From Streptomyces caniferus (GTDB lineage Bacteria > Actinomycetota > Actinomycetes > Streptomycetales > Streptomycetaceae), in assembly GCF_009811555.1 (NCBI RefSeq), contig NZ_BLIN01000003.1, positions 1,178,001 to 1,242,000 of the forward strand: a stretch of DNA of 64,000 bases, given 5' to 3'. This document shows, piece by piece, positions 57,951-64,000 of this stretch (positions are counted from its first letter, which is position 1; each line of letters begins with the position of its first letter). The position numbers and the translations under genes are program-made. Under the pieces are notes generated by a model. That model was not told the origin of the DNA and did not search any database. It saw only the letters and a program-made list of their open reading frames with translations.

Positions 57951-59450
57951 GTGAGCGAGGGATCCGCCCCCGGTCGCCGCGTGCCATGCCGCACGGCGCG
58001 CGACGGCAGTGCTACCCATGGGCGGGTGGCATGGTTCTCGGATTCCGGATACTGGCTCGGGCGGCTGGTCTTCCAGCGCCTGCTGGCCGTCCTCTACCTG
58101 ATCGCGTTCCTCGCGGCGGCCCGGCAGTTCCGGGCGCTCATCGGCGCGCGCGGCATGCTGCCGGTTCCCGCGTTCGTGGCACGGGTGCCGTTCCGTGCGG
58201 CGCCCTCGGTCTTCCACTGGCACTTCTCGGACCGCTTCTTCGCCCTCTGGTCATGGGGCGGGGTGCTGCTGGCCGCCGCGGTCGCGGCGGGGGCCGCCGA
58301 TGCCGTGCCGCTGTGGGCGTCGATGGTGCTGTGGGCCGTGCTGTGGGCGATGTACCTGTCCATCGTGAACGTCGGCCAGACCTGGTACAGCTTCGGCTGG
58401 GAGTCGCTGCTGCTGGAGGCGGGCTCCCTCGCGGTGTTCCTCGGGAACGCCCCGACCGCTCCCCCGGTGCCGGTCATGTGGCTGCTGCGCTGGCTGCTGT
58501 TCCGGGTGGAGTTCGGGGCCGGGCTGATCAAGATGCGCGGCGACCACTGCTGGCGGGATCTGACCTGCCTGTACTACCACCACGAGACCCAGCCGATGCC
58601 CGGCCCGTTGAGCTGGTTCTTCCATCACCTGCCGGGGCCCCTCCACCGGGTCGAGGTGGCCGCCAACCATGTCGCCCAACTCGGCGTTCCGGTGCTGCTG
58701 TTCACCCCGCAACCGATCGCCGGGTGGGCCGCCGTCGCGATGGTCGTCACCCAGCTGTGGCTGGTGCTGTCCGGCAACTTCGCCTGGCTGAACTGGGTGA
58801 CCATCGCGCTCGCCATGTCGGCCGCGGCCCCGCTGTGGGGCGAGCCGTCCGCACCGCTGCCCGCGCCTCCGGTGTGGTTCGAGGTCCTGGCCCTGATCGC
58901 CACGGCCGGGGTCCTCGTCCTCAGCCAACGCCCCGCGCGCAATCTGCTGACCCGGCAGCAGATGATGAACACCTCGTACGAGTCACTGCATCTGGTCAAT
59001 TCGTACGGGGCGTTCGGCAGTATTACGCGAGTGCGCCGGGAGATCGTCGTGGAGGGGACCGCGGACGCGGTGACCGGACCGGAGACGACATGGCTTCCCT
59101 ACGAATTCCGCGGGAAGCCGGGCGACGTACGGCGGCTGCCGCGCCAATACGCCCCGTATCACCTCCGGCTGGACTGGCTGATGTGGTTCGCCGCGCTGTC
59201 ACCGGCCTATGCGCGGTCGTGGTTCGTGCCGTTCGTCGCACGGCTGCTGGAGAACGACCGGGACACGCTGCGGCTGCTGCACCGCAATCCGTTCCCGGAT
59301 CTGCCGCCGGCCCGGATCAGGGCCCGGGTGTTCCGTTACCGCTTCACGACCTGGCGGGAACTGCGGGAGACCCGAGCGTGGTGGCATCGGACCGAGGAGC
59401 GGGAGTTTCTGGCGCCGATTGCGCGGTCAGCTCTGCACGGAAGGCGATGA
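57951..59450 (+). CDS. Lipase maturation factor (LMF)-family membrane protein
   Basis: Up to 499 residues, a multispanning membrane protein of the LMF1-like family (about seven TM segments, e.g. LAVLYLIAFLAAARQFRALI, LWAVLWAMYLSIVNVGQTWY). Hallmarks are FRVEFGAGLIKMRGDHCWRD, LTCLYYHHETQPMPGPLSWF, NSYGAFGSITRVRREIVVEG and LDWLMWFAALSP. In animals LMF1 aids lipase folding in the ER; the bacterial role is unknown. The start is uncertain between GTG 57951 and GTG 58026 (the latter matches the usual W-F-S-x-x-G-Y-W family start). It overlaps the convergent TPR gene by 107 bp. Confidence 0.85.
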   Translation: MSEGSAPGRRVPCRTARDGSATHGRVAWFSDSGYWLGRLVFQRLLAVLYLIAFLAAARQFRALIGARGMLPVPAFVARVPFRAAPSVFHWHFSDRFFALWSWGGVLLAAAVAAGAADAVPLWASMVLWAVLWAMYLSIVNVGQTWYSFGWESLLLEAGSLAVFLGNAPTAPPVPVMWLLRWLLFRVEFGAGLIKMRGDHCWRDLTCLYYHHETQPMPGPLSWFFHHLPGPLHRVEVAANHVAQLGVPVLLFTPQPIAGWAAVAMVVTQLWLVLSGNFAWLNWVTIALAMSAAAPLWGEPSAPLPAPPVWFEVLALIATAGVLVLSQRPARNLLTRQQMMNTSYESLHLVNSYGAFGSITRVRREIVVEGTADAVTGPETTWLPYEFRGKPGDVRRLPRQYAPYHLRLDWLMWFAALSPAYARSWFVPFVARLLENDRDTLRLLHRNPFPDLPPARIRARVFRYRFTTWRELRETRAWWHRTEEREFLAPIARSALHGRR

Positions 59451-60456
59451 CCATATCGCGGGCGTGACGCAGTCCGATCCGGGTGAAGTCCCCTTCCAGG
59501 GAGGCGAGTTCGGCCAGCGTCTCGTCGCGGTCGCGGCCGAGGCGGGCACGGGACTTGGCCAGTCCGAGCCGGGAGAGCGCCACCCCACGGGGCTCCTGCA
59601 TCTCGCGGAACTCCCGCAGCGAGAGGGCGTACGTCTCGCGCGCAGCCTCGTAACGGCCCGCCCGGTAGAACACATTGGCGCGCATCTTGTGGTTGTAGGC
59701 GAGCGCACTGGCCAGATCCATGGTGCGGCAGATGGCCTCCGCCTCGGACAGCAGCGTCAGCGCCCGCTCCGTCTCGCCCTGCACGGACAGGACATCGGCG
59801 ACGCCGCGCAGCGACCAGGCGCGCCCGCGGAAGTCGTCGGCCTCGGCGGCGATGCGGGCTGACTCCTCGAACAGCTCCAGGGCCTTGTCGTAGCCGCCGG
59901 TGTTGCGGTGCATCTGGGCTATGCCGGACATCGCCCACACCATGTGCCGGGCCTCGCCGTGCGCCCGGCCCTGGGCGAGCAACTGCTCGTGGAGCTCGGC
60001 GACCGCGGCGTAGTCGCCCTGTATGCGGCCGGTCTCGGCGAGGCCGGCGAGCGAGTAGCCGTGGGCGAGGCGGTCGCCGCTGCCGTCGGCCAGCGCCACG
60101 GCGTGGGTGAGCAGCCGGCGGGCGAGCGGCAGGGACCCGCACTGGCGGGCCAGGGTGCCGCCGCTCCACAGCGCCCAGGCCATGGCACCGCGGTCATCGG
60201 CGGTGCGGGCGCTGCGGTAGCTCTCCCGCCAGGCGTCACCCGCCTGCGTCACCCGGCCGAGCCGCCGGTTGGCCTCGGCGACCGCGAGCGCGGCCCGGGA
60301 TCGCTCCAGCGCCGTGCCGGCCTCGGCGTGCGCGCGGCTCGCCGTTGCCAACACCTCCTCGTAGGAGGAGTTCACGCTCAGTGCCGTACCCAACTCGCCC
60401 TGATATTCGGGGGCGAATGCCTTGCCGTACATAAATATCCGTGGCCTCTCGATCAT
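59344..60456 (-). CDS. TPR-repeat protein of unknown function
   Basis: A 370-residue tetratricopeptide-repeat protein. Repeating helical pairs include AWRESYRSARTADDRGAMAW, YAAVAELHEQLLAQGRAHGE and YDKALELFEESARIAAEADD through to about residue 320. No HTH or effector domain, so it may be a scaffold or part of a signalling pair. ATG at 60456 (ERPRIFMYGKAFAPEYQ) has AAGG upstream; the longer upstream frame is antisense to the lactonase gene. Its 3' end overlaps the LMF gene by 107 bp on opposite strands, unusually long. Confidence 0.8.
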   Translation of the reverse strand: MIERPRIFMYGKAFAPEYQGELGTALSVNSSYEEVLATASRAHAEAGTALERSRAALAVAEANRRLGRVTQAGDAWRESYRSARTADDRGAMAWALWSGGTLARQCGSLPLARRLLTHAVALADGSGDRLAHGYSLAGLAETGRIQGDYAAVAELHEQLLAQGRAHGEARHMVWAMSGIAQMHRNTGGYDKALELFEESARIAAEADDFRGRAWSLRGVADVLSVQGETERALTLLSEAEAICRTMDLASALAYNHKMRANVFYRAGRYEAARETYALSLREFREMQEPRGVALSRLGLAKSRARLGRDRDETLAELASLEGDFTRIGLRHARDMVIAFRAELTAQSAPETPAPRSDATTLGSPAVPARS

Positions 60457-60731
60457 CTTCGTGCCTTGATCAAAAACTACGAGCAGCAGGGGGTGGAGCG
60501 AATCAGTCCGCGTATGGGTTGTCCTGTACGACTCGAGTGCTACGCGAGGGGCCATGGTCATCACGGGGATGTAGGGGAACGTCAGGGTTACCCGGACGGC
60601 CCCGGTGCCTCCCCTGCCCGGCATACCGCGCAATCCGGTCCGCCTCACTTGCCGGAGCGGGCGGGACGGGACACGCTGCTGACACGACCACCCGATCACG
60701 GACCACCGATCGCCGAGCACCGAGGTGTGGG

Positions 60732-61946
60732 ATGAGCGCAGCGCGTACGGGAACGCAGGCCGGGCCGGGGACCGACCGCAGACGGTTCCTCGGGGTCGCG
60801 GCGGGGCTGGCCGTGGCGGGCGGGGCGGGGCCGCTGGTGGGGGACGCGGCGCGCACGCCCGATCCCGCGCACGCCGCCCGCCGCGACACCGGGCACCGCC
60901 CGCGCCGCGCCCGGCCGCTCTTCCTGGGGACGTACACCTCGGCCGCGGGCGGCGGCACCGGCGTCGGACTCGGGACGTACGACACCATGACCGGCCGGAT
61001 CACCGCCACCGGGGTGGTGGACGGGGTCGCCGACCCCTCCTACCTCGCAGCGGCACCGTCCGGCCGCACCCTCTACGCGGTCGACGAGCAGCAGCAGGGC
61101 GGGGTGACCGCGATGGCGCTGACGCCGGACGGGCCGCCCACGGTGCTGGGCACCCGGTCCACCGGCGGCGCCGGTCCCTGTCATCTGTCGGTGCACCCCG
61201 GCGGCCGCTGGCTGCTCAGCGCCAACTACCTCTCCGGCAGCGTCGCGGTGCATCCGGTCGACCGCGCCACCGGCGCCCTGGGCGAACGGACGGACCTGGT
61301 AAGCCACTTGCAGCCGCCGCCCGGCCCCGGCCAGGACGGTCCGCATGCCCACCAGATCGTCACCGCACCGGACGGCCGGCATGTGCTCGCCGTCGACCTC
61401 GGCAACGACACCGTCTACACCTACCGGCTGGACGAGTCGGCCGGTGAACTCACCGAGGTGTCGTATGCGGCGCTGCGGCCCGGGGCCGGTCCCCGGCATC
61501 TGACGTTCCACCCCTCGGGTGCCTTCGCCTACCTGGCGAACGAGGTCGACAACACGGTCGTGGTCTGCCGCTACGACCGGCGCACCGGGCGGCTGACGCC
61601 CGGTGCGCCGCAGTCCACGGGGACCGGTCCGGGCACCAGCTATCCCGCGCAGATCCTGGTCACCCGCGGCGGCGGCTTCGCCTATCTCGCCAATCGTGGT
61701 CACAACAGCCTCACCCGCTACGCCGTGGAGGCGGCCGGGGCACGGCTGCGGCTGCTGGACACCGTGCCGGTGGGCGGGGACTTCCCCCGGCACATCGCCT
61801 TCTCGCCGGATCAGCGCTGGCTGTTCGCGGCGAACCAGAAGTCGGGGTCGGTGACGGTGTTCGCGGTGGATGCCCGGACCGGGTCGCTCCGGCGCGCGGG
61901 CGAGCCCTTCGCCGCGCCGGTCCCGGTGTGCGTCCTGCCACTGTGA
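60732..61946 (+). CDS. Tat-exported lactonase-fold (6-phosphogluconolactonase family) protein
   Basis: A 404-residue seven-bladed beta-propeller of the bacterial lactonase (Pgl/LactonaseFam) group. A Tat signal (TDRRRFLGVAAGLAVAGGAG) is followed by propeller blades with repeating GTRSTGGAGPCHLSVHPGGR, PHAHQIVTAPDGRHVLAVDL, GAGPRHLTFHPSGAFAYLAN and GGDFPRHIAFSPDQRW segments. Substrate of the exported form is unknown. ATG at 60732. Confidence 0.92.
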   Translation: MSAARTGTQAGPGTDRRRFLGVAAGLAVAGGAGPLVGDAARTPDPAHAARRDTGHRPRRARPLFLGTYTSAAGGGTGVGLGTYDTMTGRITATGVVDGVADPSYLAAAPSGRTLYAVDEQQQGGVTAMALTPDGPPTVLGTRSTGGAGPCHLSVHPGGRWLLSANYLSGSVAVHPVDRATGALGERTDLVSHLQPPPGPGQDGPHAHQIVTAPDGRHVLAVDLGNDTVYTYRLDESAGELTEVSYAALRPGAGPRHLTFHPSGAFAYLANEVDNTVVVCRYDRRTGRLTPGAPQSTGTGPGTSYPAQILVTRGGGFAYLANRGHNSLTRYAVEAAGARLRLLDTVPVGGDFPRHIAFSPDQRWLFAANQKSGSVTVFAVDARTGSLRRAGEPFAAPVPVCVLPL

Positions 61947-62033
61947 GCGCCGATCACGGCCCGCCGCGGCGGCCCGCCCGCTGACATATTGCGGCAACAG
62001 TCCCGCATGGTTGGCCGGTTAGCGTCGGCTGCC

Positions 62034-63482
62034 ATGAGCACGGGAACGGTACGGGACGACGGCACGACGAGGACCGGGGCGGCGACGGGGCCGGGCGGTC
62101 TGCGGCAGGGGCTCGAACGCCGCCATATGCGGCTGATCGCGCTGGGCGGGGTCATCGGGGCCGGGCTGTTCGTGGGCAGCGGGGTGGTCGTCCGGTCCAC
62201 CGGTCCGGCGGCGGTGCTGTCCTTCCTGGCGGCCGGCGTGCTCACCGTACTGATCATGCGGATGCTGGCCGAGATGACCGTCGCCCGCCCGGCCCTGGGC
62301 TCCTTCTACGCCCATGTCCGCGAGACCCTGGGGCTCCGTGCGGGGTTCACGGTCGGGTGGCTGTACTGGTACTTCTTCGTGATCGTGGTCGCCGTGGAGG
62401 CGGTGGCCGGCGGCCGGATCGTCCAACTGTGGCTTCCCGGTGTTCCGTTGTGGGCGGTCAGCCTGGTGCTGATGACGCTGCTGACCGCCACCAATATGGT
62501 CTCGGCCCGCTCCTACGGCGAGTTCGAGTACTGGTTCTCATCGGTCAAGGTCCTGGCGATCGTGGTGTTCCTCTTCCTCGGCACCCTGTTCGTGCTGGGG
62601 CTGTGGCCGCACTCCCCCGGCGGGCTGGCCAATCTGACCGCGCACGGCGGGTTCGCGCCCGAGGGCGTCGGCGCGGTTCTCGCCGCCGTCGTGCCCTGCA
62701 TCGGGTTCTTCACCGGCACGGAGATCGTCACCATCGCGGCCGCCGAGTCGGTCGAACCGGAGCGGGCGGTGGCGAACGCGATCCGTTCGATCGTGCTGCG
62801 GGTGGTGGCCTTCTATGTGCTGTCGGTCTTCCTGGTCGTCACGGTGGTGCCCTGGACGTCGAGGGCGATCGAGGTGAGTCCGTACGCCGCGGTGCTGGAC
62901 CGTCTTGCGGTGCCCGCGGCCGGCACGGTGATGAACGCCCTGGTACTGATCGCGGTGCTGTCCTGCCTGAACTCCGCGCTCTACACGTCCTCCCGGATGC
63001 TGTTCGCGCTCACCCGGCACGGGGACGCGCCCCGCGGCTTCACGAAGGTCAGCGGGAGCGGGGTGCCGCGCCGGGCCCTGCTGGCCGGGACCTCGGTCGG
63101 CTATCTGTCGGTGATCGCGGCCTGGATCTCGCCCGATGTCGTCTTCGAGTTCCTGATCAACTCCTACGGCGCGATTGCCCTGTTCGTCTACTTGGCGATC
63201 GCCGTCGCACAGGTGCGGATGCGACGGAAGCTGGAGCGCACCGAGCCGGAGCGGCTGACGCTGAAGATGTGGCTGTTCCCGTGGCTGAGCTGGGTGACCG
63301 TGGCGCTGATGGCGTCGGTGATCGGGGCGATGGCGTTCCTGCCGGACAGCCGCGCGCAGTTCTGGCTGAGCCTGCTGACGGTGGCCGTGGCGCTGGCCGG
63401 GTACGAACTGCGCCGCAGGAAGGGACCGGCGCCCGCGCCGGAGGGTGCGGACGCGGCGGGGGCCGGTACGCACCGGGTCTGA
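62034..63482 (+). CDS. APC-family amino-acid permease (AAT group)
   Basis: A 482-residue twelve-TM amino-acid permease of the AAP/AAT group. TM1 contains LIALGGVIGAGLFVGSG and the family signature STGPAAVLSFLAAGVLTVL, TM6 region FFTGTEIVTIAAAESVEPER. Specificity (for example D-Ser/Ala, GABA or proline type) cannot be set. ATG at 62034. A short dyad (63535-63563) may end its transcript. Confidence 0.93.
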   Translation: MSTGTVRDDGTTRTGAATGPGGLRQGLERRHMRLIALGGVIGAGLFVGSGVVVRSTGPAAVLSFLAAGVLTVLIMRMLAEMTVARPALGSFYAHVRETLGLRAGFTVGWLYWYFFVIVVAVEAVAGGRIVQLWLPGVPLWAVSLVLMTLLTATNMVSARSYGEFEYWFSSVKVLAIVVFLFLGTLFVLGLWPHSPGGLANLTAHGGFAPEGVGAVLAAVVPCIGFFTGTEIVTIAAAESVEPERAVANAIRSIVLRVVAFYVLSVFLVVTVVPWTSRAIEVSPYAAVLDRLAVPAAGTVMNALVLIAVLSCLNSALYTSSRMLFALTRHGDAPRGFTKVSGSGVPRRALLAGTSVGYLSVIAAWISPDVVFEFLINSYGAIALFVYLAIAVAQVRMRRKLERTEPERLTLKMWLFPWLSWVTVALMASVIGAMAFLPDSRAQFWLSLLTVAVALAGYELRRRKGPAPAPEGADAAGAGTHRV

Positions 63483-63534
63483 AGCGGTGGTACGGCTTGG
63501 GGGCGGGCCCGGCCGAGGCGACGGGAAGCAGCTC

Positions 63535-63563
63535 GGTGCCGGCGGCGGCTCCCGTCCGGCACC
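63535..63563. terminator. Weak hairpin between the permease and PaaX-like gene
   Basis: GGTGCCGG / CCGGCACC, perfect eight-base arms across a 13-base loop, 53 bp after the permease stop and before the convergent PaaX-like gene's end. Confidence 0.4.
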
Positions 63564-63570
63564 GGAGCGG

Positions 63571-64000
63571 TCAACCGGCCTGCCGGGTGGGCTCGTCGGC
63601 CAGGTACTGCCGCAGCAGCTCGCGCAGCTCGGTCTCGAACTCGGCGTACCTCACGCGCAGTTGACCGCCGGGCCAGTCCTCGGGCAGGAGCTCGGCGGGG
63701 AGCAGGGGGTCGGAGAGGAGATGGCGGAGCGCGGCCGCCGCGATGGTGAAGCGGTCGGCGAGGGTGTCGGCGCGCTCCAGTGCGGAGGTCAGGGCGTCGG
63801 CGCGCGCCGCCCAGCCGGTCAGGTCCCACAGCCGGGCGGCGAGCGCGGCCGGGTCGTCGTCCGGGGTGCCGGTCAGCCAGGTGCACTGCTCCGTGGCGAC
63901 GGCGGGGCGGGTGCGGTCGAGGTTGGCGGGGCGCAGCCAGCTGCCCTCGCGGAGCTCGGCCAGGCGCAGCGCGGCCATGGCCTGGCGCAGCGCGGTGCGC
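63571..64000 (-). CDS. PaaX-like transcriptional regulator, 5' end beyond the window
   Basis: The C-terminal 143 residues of a PaaX-family regulator: ALRQAMAALRLAELREGSWL, then a C-terminal alpha/beta domain ending RYAEFETELRELLRQYLADE. PaaX proteins repress phenylacetyl-CoA or related acyl pathways, binding the CoA ester (established for the family). The frame is open to the right edge, so the N-terminal winged helix is outside the window. Confidence 0.8.
   Translation of the reverse strand, partial: RTALRQAMAALRLAELREGSWLRPANLDRTRPAVATEQCTWLTGTPDDDPAALAARLWDLTGWAARADALTSALERADTLADRFTIAAAALRHLLSDPLLPAELLPEDWPGGQLRVRYAEFETELRELLRQYLADEPTRQAG

Noticed and set aside
1..64000. A secondary-metabolite biosynthetic cluster other than ergothioneine
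   Set aside because: No PKS, NRPS, terpene synthase, lanthipeptide or siderophore synthetase genes were found; the P450, ferredoxin pair and kinase are not linked to any.
1..64000. tRNA or rRNA genes
   Set aside because: I saw no cloverleaf or conserved rRNA segments on either strand by eye; a covariance-model search would be needed to be certain.

Overview
The window is about 70% GC, uses GTG starts freely, has many ATGA/GTGA start-stop overlaps, and encodes families typical of Streptomyces: streptogrisin-like protease, MmyB-type XRE regulator, EgtABCD, HxlR and PaaX regulators, Tat-exported hydrolases and TIGR03086. It looks like an accessory-rich arm or sub-telomeric stretch of a Streptomyces (or close relative) chromosome. 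No rRNA, tRNA, CRISPR array or origin was seen.

Layout. 0-3.7 kb: a leftward acyl-CoA module (CoA-transferase III, enoyl-CoA hydratase, the start of a further gene) with a LysR regulator and a hot-dog thioesterase. 3.8-8 kb: secreted or surface proteins (streptogrisin-like protease, NlpC/P60 hydrolase, TPM-domain membrane protein, a secreted beta-domain protein). 8-11.4 kb: a tightly coupled leftward operon of a quinone oxidoreductase and two acyl-CoA dehydrogenases behind a TetR/FadR-like dyad, divergent from an MmyB-type XRE regulator at 11.6 kb.

12.4-17.4 kb is an island. Remnants of one GH18-like gene lie on both sides of a frame-broken Tn3-family transposase remnant and a two-gene leftward operon. 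The first gene encodes a small two-TM protein carrying two copies of a 23-residue Gly-rich motif. The second encodes a 947-aa NB-ARC (STAND/NLR) ATPase with the same motif at its N-terminus and about eleven nearly identical 42-residue TPRs. This matches the architecture of NLR/amyloid-motif signalling and is the strongest candidate in the window for an undescribed immunity or cell-death system.

17.5-20 kb: HxlR regulator plus HAD phosphatase, divergent from an alanine-type aminotransferase, with clear operator dyads between them. 20.3-24.7 kb: the ergothioneine operon egtABCD (no egtE), closed by a strong hairpin. 24.8-29 kb: exported PI-PLC-like phosphodiesterases flanking a trypsin-like protease, and a small membrane protein. 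29.3-33.3 kb: a self-sufficient CYP102-type P450-reductase fusion, divergent from a PAS-LuxR regulator across a dyad. 33.3-36.4 kb: USP, dodecin, amino-acid permease, small secreted protein. 36.9-43 kb: GH92 mannosidase, decayed LysE exporter, EF-hand protein, UvrA-like ABC ATPase. 42.6-45.3 kb: ferredoxin plus ferredoxin reductase (with two inserted 49-bp repeats) and an aminoglycoside-kinase-like gene. 45.3-48.6 kb: a second possible defence/stress pair, a coiled-coil/Mrr-nuclease/TerD fusion with an atypical protein kinase. 48.7-57.4 kb: DUF1330 protein, GH36 alpha-galactosidase, alpha/beta hydrolase, acyl-CoA synthetase, GH29 fucosidase with PA14, and a TIGR03086 protein downstream of a GGCA microsatellite. 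57.4-64 kb: a 56-aa unannotated small protein, a lipase-maturation-factor-like membrane protein behind a Crp-like site, a TPR protein, a Tat-exported lactonase-fold protein, an amino-acid permease, and a PaaX-type regulator cut by the right edge.

Taken together the window combines fatty-acid/acyl-CoA catabolism, glycan scavenging (GH92, GH36, GH29), redox protection (ergothioneine, USP, dodecin) and two candidate conflict systems.
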